The notes: generated by a model not told the origin, from the letters alone. A DNA stretch of 64,000 nt from Saprospiraceae bacterium (GCA_027008645.1 JALVEE010000219.1:1-64000); one strand, 5' to 3'; counted from the stretch's first letter, positions 50,397-60,403 are shown. A program made the numbers and translations.

Positions 50397-50894
50397 TTGC
50401 TTGTGATCGAGGTTTATTTATCATTGGGGAGTAATATCGGAAATAGTTACCTGAATATTAACAAAGCTATTGAAAAAATTAGTAAAAGTGACGGGATTGA
50501 AGTCAGAGTAATATCACCCTATTATATCACAGAGCCTTGGGGGAAAACCGATCAAAATGATTTTTTGAATTGTGTGGTTAAGATTGAAACCGATTATTCA
50601 CCTTGGTACTTATTGAGATTATTTCAGGAAATAGAAAAGGATTTGGGTAAAGATATAAAGGTTAGGTGGGGAGAAAGAACTATTGATATAGATATGATTT
50701 TATACGGTCAAAAGATCATATATGAAAAAAAATTAATAATTCCTCACCCAAGATATCATAAACGTAATTTTGTTTTAATACCTTTGTGTGATATTTCTGA
50801 TAAGATTTTGGATCCATACAGAAAAGCATTGTCAGGCGAATTATTGCAAGGAGTAAAAGATAAAAATAAAGTAAAACTTTTTGATGAAAATTGA
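50397..50894 (+). CDS. folK: 2-amino-4-hydroxy-6-hydroxymethyldihydropteridine pyrophosphokinase
   Basis: EVYLSLGSNIGNSYLNINKAIEKI, RWGERTIDIDMILYG, IPHPRYHKRNFVLIPL; TTG (or in-frame GTG) start. Confidence 0.94.
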   Translation: MLVIEVYLSLGSNIGNSYLNINKAIEKISKSDGIEVRVISPYYITEPWGKTDQNDFLNCVVKIETDYSPWYLLRLFQEIEKDLGKDIKVRWGERTIDIDMILYGQKIIYEKKLIIPHPRYHKRNFVLIPLCDISDKILDPYRKALSGELLQGVKDKNKVKLFDEN

Positions 50895-51537
50895 TTTTCC
50901 ATATAGGTATATAGCTGTAGAGGGTAATATAGGAGCGGGTAAGACTTCTTTTACCAAGATGGTAAGAGATGAATACAATTGCCGTTTGATATTGGAAGAA
51001 TTTGCAGACAATCCATTTTTACCTCTATTTTACGAAAATCCCAAAAGATATGCTTTTACGGTAGAGTTGTTTTTTATGACCGAGAGGTACAAGCAAATGG
51101 AAGATAGTCTTGTGGCTCAACAAAGTTTGTTTAGTGATTTTACTATTTCTGATTATGTTTTTATCAAAACCTTGATTTTTGCCAGAAAGAATCTCAATGA
51201 AAAAGAATTCCGGCTTTTTCAACAGTTGTTCACCACACTTCAACAAAATTTCCCTAATCCTGATTTGCTGGTTTATCTACATCGCAATGTCGATATCTTA
51301 TTAAAAAATATCAGTAAAAGGGGAAGAGATTATGAGCAAAATATCCAAAGAGAATACCTCTATAATATCCAAGACTCCTATTTTGAATATTTCAGAAATA
51401 TTGTTTCATTTCCTGTTCTTATTATTGATCTCGGAGATATTGACTTTATAGCCGAAAAACAATATTACGATATACTCAAATCGGTAATTGCCAAGGAATA
51501 CACACCGGGAGTACACAGAGTTAGTTTGAGTGTGTAA
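50884..51537 (+). CDS. Deoxynucleoside kinase
   Basis: YIAVEGNIGAGKTSFTKM P-loop, LEEFADNPFLPLFYENPKRYAFTVELFFMTERY, DLLVYLHRNVDILLKNISKRGRDYE. Confidence 0.93.
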   Translation: MKIDFPYRYIAVEGNIGAGKTSFTKMVRDEYNCRLILEEFADNPFLPLFYENPKRYAFTVELFFMTERYKQMEDSLVAQQSLFSDFTISDYVFIKTLIFARKNLNEKEFRLFQQLFTTLQQNFPNPDLLVYLHRNVDILLKNISKRGRDYEQNIQREYLYNIQDSYFEYFRNIVSFPVLIIDLGDIDFIAEKQYYDILKSVIAKEYTPGVHRVSLSV

Positions 51538-51618
51538 GATAATTCTAATGGATTACTGCCATTAACCAATTTTTCTTTTTGGCACATTTTCAAATAACTT
51601 TCGTTTATAATGGTACAT

Positions 51619-51677
51619 ATAGTGACTGCAAGAAAACATATCAAATTTTAAATTGATTCTTATCGTACAGTCACTAT
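51619..51677. repeat. Inverted pair of the TTTCTTGCAGWCACTAT motif
   Basis: atagtgactg ... cagtcactat arms with near-palindromic centre. Confidence 0.7.
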
Positions 51678-51713
51678 CTACAATTTTGTAGCAAAATTTT
51701 AAAGTTTATTGCC

Positions 51714-53759
51714 ATGAAAACGAAATTATTCTTTTTTTCTGTTTTGTCTATTTTTTTATTATCCGGATTTTTAATAAATACTACTTCAACAACTCTTGAA
51801 GGCATTGTTGTAGATAAAGATGGAAACCAACCTTTGGAATTCGCATATGTCAAATTATTTAAGAAAGGAAGTTTAATAACCGGAATCCAAACAGATATAG
51901 ATGGAAAATATTTATTTTCAAATATCCAACCCGGAGTTTATGATATTGAGGCAAGTTATTTAGGCTACGAGTCAAAAAAAATATCAGGGTTTATTATTGA
52001 AGATAACAAAAAAAATATTCTAAATTTCGCACTCTCTCCAGCAAATGTACAATTGGAAGATCTTGCAGTAAAAGCGTATAAAGCTCCTTTGATAAATATC
52101 GATAATACTACAACAAGTGGTATTGTAACATCAGAAGCTATCTCTAATCTACCAACTAAAAGTGTTGGCGCCATGACTACTACTACAGCGGGAGTTTCAA
52201 CAAATAAAAATTTTAGAAGAAGCAAAACAAAATCATCTGCTATTTTAATAGATGGAATTAGAGTCGGAAATGAAAGAAGTTATATCGAGCCTAAATATGA
52301 TATCGAAATAGAACCCTATGCAAAACCCAATACTGAATCATATGAACTTCCAAAAGAAAATTCATTTATTTCAGTTAAAAAAGAAGCGCTTTCGACTTTT
52401 TCAATCGATGTCGATAGAGCCGCTTATAGCAATATCAGAAGATATCTGAATATGGGAAGTATGCCACCAAAAAAGGCGGTAAGAATAGAAGAAATGGTTA
52501 ATTATTTTGATTACAACTACGATGTGCCTGATGATGGAAAAACTTTTCATGTATATTCTAATGTTGTGACCTGTCCATGGAATGAAAAACACCGGATTTT
52601 GCATCTTGCATTAAATACTAAAAAGGTAAAAAAAGAAGATCTTGCACCTTCTAATTTTGTTTTCCTAATCGATGTGTCAGGAAGCATGAACAGCCACAAC
52701 AAATTACCATTGGTTATTTCTTCTTTCAAATTGTTGCTGAACCAACTAAGAGATGATGACAAAGTTGCTATCGTCGTATATGCCGGATCAGCCGGTTGCC
52801 CACTTGAATCAACCAAGGTCTCTGAAAAAGAAAAAATATTGGCTGCTCTTGATAAACTAAGGGCAGGAGGATCTACTGCCGGAGGTCAAGGTATTAAGCT
52901 CGCTTACAAAATAGCTAAAGATAATTTCATCAAAAATGGTAATAATAGGGTTATACTTGCAACAGACGGTGATTTTAATGTTGGTATTAGCAGCAATAGC
53001 GGATTGGAGGAATTGATAAGTGAAAAGAGAAAAGAAAATATTTTTCTTTCAGTCTTGGGCTTTGGAATGGGTAATTACAAAAGTGATAAAATGGAAATCC
53101 TTGCAGATAAAGGAAATGGAAATCACGCATACATAGATAATATGAATGAAGCTAGAAAAGTTTTTTTGAAAGAATTGACAGGCACATTATATACATTGGC
53201 TAAAGATGTAAAAGTTCAGATTGAATTCAATCCTGCATTTGTTCAAGCATATCGCTTAATAGGCTATGAAAATAGAATGTTGCAAAAAGAAGATTTTAAT
53301 AATGACAAAATCGATGCGGGTGAAATAGGTATCGGACATAGCGTAACCGCATTGTATGAAATAATCCCGGTAGGAGTTGAAAGCGATTTTTCAGGTAAAA
53401 TAGATGATTTGGTCTTTCAGGAAGAAGAAAAAAAGGAGTTTACCAATAATAAAGATCTGGGACTCTTCAAAATCAGGTACAAAAATCCTGAAAGTGATGT
53501 AAGCAAAAAAATTCAGTTTATGATTAGTCCTAAAGTTACGCCATTAGAAAAAGCAGAAAACTCTTCACAATTCGCAATTGCCGTAGCAGAATTCGGATTG
53601 CTACTCAAAAATTCCGATTATAAAAAAGATGCCAGCTATAAAAGCGTACTCAGATATGCAGTCTTAAGTAAAGGACAAGATAATGACGGATACAGATCCG
53701 AATTTATAAATTTAGTGAAAACAGCAAAAGCCTTGGATAACAGTTTAGTCCAAAAATAA
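51714..53759 (+). CDS. von Willebrand factor type A domain protein with carboxypeptidase-regulatory/TonB-plug-like N-terminus
   Basis: LEGIVVDKDGNQPLEFAYVKLFKKG..., VFLIDVSGSMNSHNKLPLVISSFKLLLNQL, ILATDGDFNVG. Confidence 0.92.
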   Translation: MKTKLFFFSVLSIFLLSGFLINTTSTTLEGIVVDKDGNQPLEFAYVKLFKKGSLITGIQTDIDGKYLFSNIQPGVYDIEASYLGYESKKISGFIIEDNKKNILNFALSPANVQLEDLAVKAYKAPLINIDNTTTSGIVTSEAISNLPTKSVGAMTTTTAGVSTNKNFRRSKTKSSAILIDGIRVGNERSYIEPKYDIEIEPYAKPNTESYELPKENSFISVKKEALSTFSIDVDRAAYSNIRRYLNMGSMPPKKAVRIEEMVNYFDYNYDVPDDGKTFHVYSNVVTCPWNEKHRILHLALNTKKVKKEDLAPSNFVFLIDVSGSMNSHNKLPLVISSFKLLLNQLRDDDKVAIVVYAGSAGCPLESTKVSEKEKILAALDKLRAGGSTAGGQGIKLAYKIAKDNFIKNGNNRVILATDGDFNVGISSNSGLEELISEKRKENIFLSVLGFGMGNYKSDKMEILADKGNGNHAYIDNMNEARKVFLKELTGTLYTLAKDVKVQIEFNPAFVQAYRLIGYENRMLQKEDFNNDKIDAGEIGIGHSVTALYEIIPVGVESDFSGKIDDLVFQEEEKKEFTNNKDLGLFKIRYKNPESDVSKKIQFMISPKVTPLEKAENSSQFAIAVAEFGLLLKNSDYKKDASYKSVLRYAVLSKGQDNDGYRSEFINLVKTAKALDNSLVQK

Positions 53760-53807
53760 TGTTCCCAAAATTGGAATTTTTAGTGTTTTGTTTTATCATT
53801 GCGTTGT

Positions 53808-54101
53808 ATGCGAATCATTACAAGAGAAACACTTAAATCATTTTGGGAAGAATATCCGGATTGTGAGCAAAGTTTACTGGCTTGGTATAAGGTAGCAAAA
53901 AAAGCAAAATGGCTTAATTTTAACGAAATGAAATCTCAGTTTGGTAGTTGTAAAATTGTTGGTTCTGATAGAGTGGTATTTAAAATAAAGAGAAATAAAT
54001 ACCGGTTAATAGTGAAAATCACATTTGTTAATCAAATTATATGGATTAGATTTATAGGAACTCATCAGAGATCTAATAAAATTGATGCTAAAACGATCTA
54101 A
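53808..54101 (+). CDS. HigB-type mRNA interferase toxin
   Basis: MRIITRETLKSFWEEYPDCEQSLLAWYK...KIVGSDRVVFKIKRNKYRLIVKITFVNQIIWIRFIGTH. Confidence 0.88.
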   Translation: MRIITRETLKSFWEEYPDCEQSLLAWYKVAKKAKWLNFNEMKSQFGSCKIVGSDRVVFKIKRNKYRLIVKITFVNQIIWIRFIGTHQRSNKIDAKTI

Positions 54102-54470
54102 ATGGAAATAAAATTAATTAGAACAGAAAAAGATTATACGGAAGCTTCTGAGAGGTTAGAAGAAATATTTCATTCAAAACCCGGAACTCAAGAAAATGAG
54201 GAATTGCAAATCCTTGTTATGTTAATGGAGAAATATGAAGATGAATTAATTGGAGAATTCCCCTACCCTGACCCAATTGAGGCTATTAAATTTAAAATGG
54301 AGCAAATGGGAATAGATCAAAAGGAACTGGCGAAAATAATAGGATTGCGTAGTAGAGCATCGGAAATATTGTCAAAGAAAAGACCTATGAGTATAAACAT
54401 TATTAGAAAAATAAGTAGGGCATTAGCTATTCCCGCCGATATATTAATTCAACCGTACGAAACAATATAA
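54102..54470 (+). CDS. HigA-type antitoxin with XRE HTH
   Basis: Starts at the base after the toxin stop; DPIEAIKFKMEQMGIDQKELAKIIGLRSRASEILSKKRPMSINIIRKISRALAIPADILIQ. Confidence 0.88.
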   Translation: MEIKLIRTEKDYTEASERLEEIFHSKPGTQENEELQILVMLMEKYEDELIGEFPYPDPIEAIKFKMEQMGIDQKELAKIIGLRSRASEILSKKRPMSINIIRKISRALAIPADILIQPYETI

Positions 54471-54598
54471 TACAAGAGAGAACAAGCATGAAATATCATA
54501 TTTCCTATAGATCGTACGAAGCATAATCGAGACCGATACCAGTTAAAAAGGGTACTCCGATGTGCAAATTAAACCAAACCATCTGCCTCCCTTAGGCT

Positions 54599-55408
54599 TC
54601 AGTTTAAAAAATGATTAACAGCGTCTCTGACACTTCCGTATTTTTGCAGAAGTTTTTTGGCTTCTGCATAATCGGAAATTCCGGTTTTTTTCATAATCAT
54701 TTTGGTGCCTCTGTCCCTTAGTTTCTCATTGGTTATTTGCATATCCACCATCTTATTGTCTTCGACATGCCCGAGTTTAACCATAACAGAGGTGGTAATC
54801 ATATTCAAAACCATCTTTTGCGCTGTACCGGCTTTCATCCTGCTACTTCCAGTGACAAATTCAGGTCCGACTATAACTTCAATTGGGAAATCAGCCTTTT
54901 TTGCTACCGGTGAATCGGGACTACAAGTAATACTTCCTGTACTAACACCATTTTTTTGGGCATAAGCAAGTCCGCCTTCTACATAAGGAGTAGTTCCCGA
55001 TGCAGCAATTCCAACCACAAAATCATTTTCATCAATATTGTATTCCAGCATATCTTTCCAAGCTTGATCAGGGTCATCTTCCGCCCATTCAACCGCACGG
55101 CGAATAGCAGTATCACCTCCGGCTATAATACCTATCACAAGATCATACTCTGCTCCAAAAGTAGGAGGAATTTCCGATGCATCCAATATTCCTAATCGAC
55201 CGCTTGTTCCTGCCCCTATATAAAATAGCCTGCCTCCATCTTTCATTTTATCATATACTGCATCTACTAACTTTTCAATTTGAGGAATTTCTTTCTCAAC
55301 AGCATTTGCCACTTTTTTATCCTCTTTATTAATATTTGTCAATAGTTCTCTTGTGGACATCTTTTCGAGATGTCTATACAATGAATCTTTTTCTGTCTCT
55401 CTCACCAT
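54599..55408 (-). CDS. murQ: N-acetylmuramic acid 6-phosphate etherase
   Basis: GGRLFYIGAGTSGRLGILDASEIPPTFG, IAGGDTAIRRAVEWAEDD, GPEFVTGSSRMKAGTAQKMVLNM. Confidence 0.95.
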   Translation of the reverse strand: MVRETEKDSLYRHLEKMSTRELLTNINKEDKKVANAVEKEIPQIEKLVDAVYDKMKDGGRLFYIGAGTSGRLGILDASEIPPTFGAEYDLVIGIIAGGDTAIRRAVEWAEDDPDQAWKDMLEYNIDENDFVVGIAASGTTPYVEGGLAYAQKNGVSTGSITCSPDSPVAKKADFPIEVIVGPEFVTGSSRMKAGTAQKMVLNMITTSVMVKLGHVEDNKMVDMQITNEKLRDRGTKMIMKKTGISDYAEAKKLLQKYGSVRDAVNHFLN

Positions 55409-55470
55409 TTGATCCGTTTTATGTATATTATAGCAAATTTACTGCCAAAAATGAAATGCACCCAAATGAC

Positions 55471-56241
55471 TTAACCCTTCACCCATTCTTTAAATTCCTT
55501 TACCTTAGCCCTGCTAATAACGGTATTCAAATTTACGGCTTCCGGATTGAGTTCTAAAATCAATTTGTAATTGAAAAAATTACTGATTTTGCTTATTGAA
55601 TCGATAAAAACAATCATTTGCCGGTTTATACGATAAAATCTCTTGGGATTCAATTTTTCAGCCAAAGTATCAAGGGACTCATCAATCATATACCTTTTTT
55701 TATCCTTTGTCCTGATAAAAGTCACTTTGTCTTCTGAATAAAAATAGGCGATATCATCAATTTTCACTATTTCCAATGAATCTCCCTTATTTATCAAAAA
55801 ACGGGACTTATAAGATTTTTGAGAGCCGGAAATTGAACCAAGCAACTTATCAATATCAATATTTGTACTTTTAGAAGAATAGGCGCTTTTAAGCCTATTG
55901 AATTTATCAATACTCGCTTTAAGTTTGGTAGCGTCTATTGGTTTCAACAAATAATCGATACTGTTTATTTCGAATGCTTTGAGTGCATATTCATCATATG
56001 CCGTAGTGAAAATAATCGCAGTATCGATTTGTACTTGCTGAAAAATATTGAAACTCAATCCATCTGAAAGATGTATATCCAAAAAGATCAAGTCGGGTTG
56101 AGGATTGTTTTTTAACCAATTCACAGTACTGTCAATGCTGTCCAAAATAGCCAAAACCTCAATACCTGAATCGATCTCCAATATCATACTTTTAAGTCTC
56201 TCTGCAGCTCTATTTTCATCCTCAATTATTATTACATTCAT
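55471..56241 (-). CDS. LytTR-family response regulator
   Basis: Receiver MNVIIIEDENRAAERLK, DLIFLDIHLSDG, TAYDEYALKAFEINSIDYLLKPID; LytTR DNA-binding C-terminus. Confidence 0.93.
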   Translation of the reverse strand: MNVIIIEDENRAAERLKSMILEIDSGIEVLAILDSIDSTVNWLKNNPQPDLIFLDIHLSDGLSFNIFQQVQIDTAIIFTTAYDEYALKAFEINSIDYLLKPIDATKLKASIDKFNRLKSAYSSKSTNIDIDKLLGSISGSQKSYKSRFLINKGDSLEIVKIDDIAYFYSEDKVTFIRTKDKKRYMIDESLDTLAEKLNPKRFYRINRQMIVFIDSISKISNFFNYKLILELNPEAVNLNTVISRAKVKEFKEWVKG

Positions 56242-56477
56242 TTTTTCTGACTCTGATTTTTATTGATAAACTTATCTGAAATTAAAAAAATTGTCTGTTT
56301 CCTTGCAGACACTATCCAATACCAATTTAACTCTAAAATGTCGAACATAATCCATTTTAATTCTCCAATATTTATAAAAGACCATATAGTTAATTTGGTA
56401 TAAAATGTAAAAATAACCCATTTGGGTGGGTTTTAAGGATTAGTTTATGTATAATTTTGTATTAAAATAAAAAACTT

Positions 56478-56918
56478 ATGGAAATAGCAAATCTAAACCA
56501 AATCAACAACAGTCCTGATATCTGGGAAAAAAGAACAAATACTTTTCAATCATTTTTAAATAATAGACTGATTGTATCTGTATCAAAATCAATTCACTTG
56601 CTCCCACTTGATTCTATAGTATATCTTAGTGCTGAAAGCAATTATTGCAATATCACAATGAGTGACGGTAAGTCAATCCTGAGTTCAAAAACATTAAAGT
56701 TCTATGAGACGCTACTTATTGATAAAGGATTTTTAAGAGTTCATTCCGGTTTTTTGATAAATCTAAACAGAGTTTCAAAAATTTGCAAAAAAAATGGCTT
56801 CAATATACAAATGGATACAGGAAAAATTATTCCAGTCTCTCTAAGTTATAAAAATAACTTGTTCAAGTTTTCTTCCATAAATAGCTTATGCGAGAAAACA
56901 CATCAAATTAAAAATTAA
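56478..56918 (+). CDS. Stand-alone LytTR DNA-binding domain protein
   Basis: IHLLPLDSIVYLSAESNYCNITMSDGKSILSSKTLKFYETLL...FLRVHSGFLINLNRVSKI; no receiver domain. Confidence 0.85.
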   Translation: MEIANLNQINNSPDIWEKRTNTFQSFLNNRLIVSVSKSIHLLPLDSIVYLSAESNYCNITMSDGKSILSSKTLKFYETLLIDKGFLRVHSGFLINLNRVSKICKKNGFNIQMDTGKIIPVSLSYKNNLFKFSSINSLCEKTHQIKN

Positions 56919-56931
56919 TTATTGTATCAAC

Positions 56932-57384
56932 TCACAATTTTATATCGATATCCTTCAATGTGAGATGCGTACCGTTATCTTTGACCTCCTTGGCAAAATC
57001 AAGTATAGTCATTTTTTGAAACTTGTCTTGAAGTTGTTCTTTGAATGGAGCTACGATATGATGAATAGGACAAGGATTCTCATCACTACATACCGGAAGT
57101 CCTAAAAAACATCCTTCAAAAATATCTTTATTATCGATAGCGATTATAATATCATCGATATGTTTATTGAGATTTTTTTCACTCATATAAAAACCTCCTT
57201 TTGGACCTTTTGCGGAAGAAACAATATTGTACTTAGCTAATTTTTGCAATAATTTTGCAATAAAAGCATCAGGCATATCCAAATTTTTTGAAATGTCTTT
57301 TCCGTTGAGTTTTTCTCCTGTGTTGACCTTTTCGGTTAGATACAACACAGCTCTAATTGCGTATTTGGCAGCGTTTGTAAGCAT
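56932..57384 (-). CDS. Rrf2 family transcriptional regulator
   Basis: MLTNAAKYAIRAVLYLTEK, ISKNLDMPDAFIAKLLQKLAKYNIVSSAKGPKGGFYM; Cys cluster CFLGLPVCSDENPC. Confidence 0.92.
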   Translation of the reverse strand: MLTNAAKYAIRAVLYLTEKVNTGEKLNGKDISKNLDMPDAFIAKLLQKLAKYNIVSSAKGPKGGFYMSEKNLNKHIDDIIIAIDNKDIFEGCFLGLPVCSDENPCPIHHIVAPFKEQLQDKFQKMTILDFAKEVKDNGTHLTLKDIDIKL

Positions 57385-57389
57385 AATAA

Positions 57390-60300
57390 TTATTTCCACA
57401 AATCTTTTAAAGCATCTTTTACTTTATTCTTCACTTTCTTTTTTTGTTTCTCCAATTCTTTTTTAGCTTTTTCTTTTAGCTCTTTCTCCTTATCCTTTGC
57501 TTTTTTCTTAATTTTATTCTTAGTTGAATCAATTACTTCATTGGCTTTTTTCTCCAGCTCTTTTTTCTTATCATTCACTTCCTTTTTTATTTCTTTTTTA
57601 GTCTCGTCGATTTTATTCTTGACTACTTCTTTGCCGGATTTGCCCGAAGTCCCCACAAACTTAATACCAATTTTCGGCTTATTGTATTTCCCGGTCAAAG
57701 TAATATCCAAATTTAGAATTGTTCCAACTTCTAAGTCAATTCCTTTTGACTTTGCTTGTGATGTGATGAAATCTATACCTTTGTTCAAGTTATTTCCACC
57801 GGGCAATTTACCAATTTTGGATTTTGGTATTTTTGCGTGAATGATATAGTCTATGGTTTTGTCGAGTTTACTGCTTCCGGCTATATTGAATTTCATATCA
57901 TCATATTCATAATCAAACGGATTAATTTTTACTGTTCCATCAACTATTTCAAAACTATTTTTTGTATCCTTGATTTCCATATTGTCCAATGAATTTATCC
58001 GGAGTTTTGAAGCCAAATTGTTAAGTCCCGGGTAATTCTTGATATATGCATTGATAGTATGGATAAGTCCTTTGGCTGTTATGCTTGAAAAATCAGGCAA
58101 AAAACCGTCTGAAAGCTTGCCTTTGAAACTGAAATCAGCATTAAAAACACCCCTGATAAACTCAGATAACGGAGCGAGGGTTTTGAAACTCACAACCGAC
58201 TTGTACATCTCTTCATATCTCATTTTTGACATTCTATATCTGATGTCAAACTCCGGTTTTTTATCGGGTGGTGTGGAGAAAATACCGTCAACTATCATAG
58301 TGCCTCCCATGCCTTGTGCCTTGAAATTATCAAAGCTAATCGCTTGGTTTTTTACACTTAATTTACCTTGAAGATTTTTTAGATTTTTACCCGTATAATC
58401 AACTTGAGAAACATCGGTATTAATAGTCAAATCCATTTTATCAGGCACGGTAAAATTTTCTTCAGAAGAATTTTGCTGATTTGATGTATCTTCACCCATA
58501 AATTTATCCATATCAAAATAAGGGGAATTGATACTCAATGTGCCATTAAGAGTTTTGTCCTGCAATACCCAAGACAAAACATTATCTAATCTACCTTTGA
58601 TATTAAGTTTACTATCAGACAATATAAGATTCTGATTATTTATCCTGAGAGTATTATGGGAGTACTCTCCGTTTAGCTTCATATCCCTTATATCATAGTC
58701 ATCATATTTCAATTTACCTATTTTATAGTCAAATATTGCATTTAGTCTGTCTTTTAGAAAGATAAAAGTACTCTCATCTTCTTTTGAATTATCATTTTGG
58801 TTTGTATTATCATCACTTATCCATTCATTTGCATCGAAGACTTGGCTTTCTCCGGATAAATTTATACTTATGGATTTATTTTTAGAAAAATAGTTCAATG
58901 GCTCTTGTATCGTTATTTTGCCGTTGACATCCGACTTTCCTGCCATCATTATTAGATTGTTGATATCTATTTTGTGGTTTGTAAAATCGAGCTTAGCATC
59001 ATTTATTTTGATTAAAGGGAATTCCGCATAAGTCATAGATAAATTATCAACATCAGCTTTCCCATTAAGCTTTTGATATGACAAGGACTTGTTGAATTCA
59101 AAGACCAAATCCGTAGTTATCTTTCCATCCAAATCACTGATATCTTCCACAGGAAAAGCCTTGGATAAAGCTCCTAGATTTAATACCCCCTTGAATTTAC
59201 CTTTACTCATTGGATCATCAAGAATATTTTTTATTTCCATTGCTATTTCCATTTTCTCTTTGCCTGCTCTGAAAGTCATTGGGGAGATAGAAATAAGGGT
59301 ATTATTCAATGATTCTCCTGTTTTTTTGATACTGATATTTGCATTTATATCTTGGATAGGCAGGGGCATATCCGGATATTTTATATAGCCGTTTTTAGCA
59401 TTGATATCCAGATTAAAATCAGGATATATTTCTTTATCAAAAAAGTATTTTCCCTTGATATTTCCCTTAAAACTAAAGTCACCTTTTGCATCGACAGAAT
59501 TATAATCTTTAGTAAAAGCATTTGGTATGATAGAAAATATTTCTTTGAAATTATTTCCGGGAGCTTTTATATTGAGGTCTATATCAGCATATTCATCATC
59601 AATGTGAAATTGTCCTCTTGATATAAGTTTCAGATCATTTAGTTTTAGCGTATTCTCTTTGATTTTGAACAGCATTTTATTCAAATCCGTATCAAAATCG
59701 ATATCCCATTTTATTTTAGCATTTTTAAGATAATGCATATTGCCTGATTTGAAACTAAATCCGTCAATTTCGGTCTTTGTATCCAAATCAAAAACCACAT
59801 CTTTAAAATCACCTTTTCCCCTATGATTAAGATTCTCTATTTCGACTGTTTTACCGGATTGTAAATCTCGATATCTGATTTTGGCATTCACAATGGAATA
59901 GCTCTCTAATCCAATATCCTTAATCTTTGATTTTTCCTCGTTTGAACTACCGGAATCTTTCTTGATAATATCGTAATTTGCTTTTCCATCCGGCAAAACA
60001 ATTATATTCACAACGGGAGATACCACCGAAAAGTCCGTTATCTTTATTTTGTCCGAAAAAATCGAGAGTATATCCATTTCCAGATTTACCTCTTTTGCAT
60101 AAAAAAAGCTGTCATTTTCAAATTCTCCAATTCCTTTAATATTTATATCTTTTATGCTTGTATTCAGATTGGGAAAGCTCTTCAATAAAGAAAGTTCTAT
60201 ATCCTCAAAATCCACTTTAGCCTCTACGTTTTCGTTGATTTCTTTATTGACAAAATCTTTTATGTCGTCCTTAAAAAAATAGGGCAAAGCCAAAGCAGCG

Positions 60301-60398
60301 ACAAATAGCAGTAAGATGAATATCCCAATACCTATGAATATTTTTTTAATCAATGATTTTTTCTTTGGCTCTTTGATATCTTTGTTCATCGGTAACAT
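57390..60398 (-). CDS. AsmA-like family protein
   Basis: N-terminal TM, LLKSFPNLNTSIKDINIKG, long beta-rich region, AsmA_2-like C-terminus, Lys/Glu-rich tail. Confidence 0.85.
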   Translation of the reverse strand: MLPMNKDIKEPKKKSLIKKIFIGIGIFILLLFVAALALPYFFKDDIKDFVNKEINENVEAKVDFEDIELSLLKSFPNLNTSIKDINIKGIGEFENDSFFYAKEVNLEMDILSIFSDKIKITDFSVVSPVVNIIVLPDGKANYDIIKKDSGSSNEEKSKIKDIGLESYSIVNAKIRYRDLQSGKTVEIENLNHRGKGDFKDVVFDLDTKTEIDGFSFKSGNMHYLKNAKIKWDIDFDTDLNKMLFKIKENTLKLNDLKLISRGQFHIDDEYADIDLNIKAPGNNFKEIFSIIPNAFTKDYNSVDAKGDFSFKGNIKGKYFFDKEIYPDFNLDINAKNGYIKYPDMPLPIQDINANISIKKTGESLNNTLISISPMTFRAGKEKMEIAMEIKNILDDPMSKGKFKGVLNLGALSKAFPVEDISDLDGKITTDLVFEFNKSLSYQKLNGKADVDNLSMTYAEFPLIKINDAKLDFTNHKIDINNLIMMAGKSDVNGKITIQEPLNYFSKNKSISINLSGESQVFDANEWISDDNTNQNDNSKEDESTFIFLKDRLNAIFDYKIGKLKYDDYDIRDMKLNGEYSHNTLRINNQNLILSDSKLNIKGRLDNVLSWVLQDKTLNGTLSINSPYFDMDKFMGEDTSNQQNSSEENFTVPDKMDLTINTDVSQVDYTGKNLKNLQGKLSVKNQAISFDNFKAQGMGGTMIVDGIFSTPPDKKPEFDIRYRMSKMRYEEMYKSVVSFKTLAPLSEFIRGVFNADFSFKGKLSDGFLPDFSSITAKGLIHTINAYIKNYPGLNNLASKLRINSLDNMEIKDTKNSFEIVDGTVKINPFDYEYDDMKFNIAGSSKLDKTIDYIIHAKIPKSKIGKLPGGNNLNKGIDFITSQAKSKGIDLEVGTILNLDITLTGKYNKPKIGIKFVGTSGKSGKEVVKNKIDETKKEIKKEVNDKKKELEKKANEVIDSTKNKIKKKAKDKEKELKEKAKKELEKQKKKVKNKVKDALKDLWK

Positions 60399-60403
60399 AT
60401 TGT

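Noticed and set aside
51714-54470. Anti-phage defence island (VWA protein + TA module)
   Set aside because: The VWA protein is an exported carboxypeptidase-regulatory/TonB-plug-type protein, not a MoxR/ternary-type defence component, and no nuclease or ATPase partner is adjacent.
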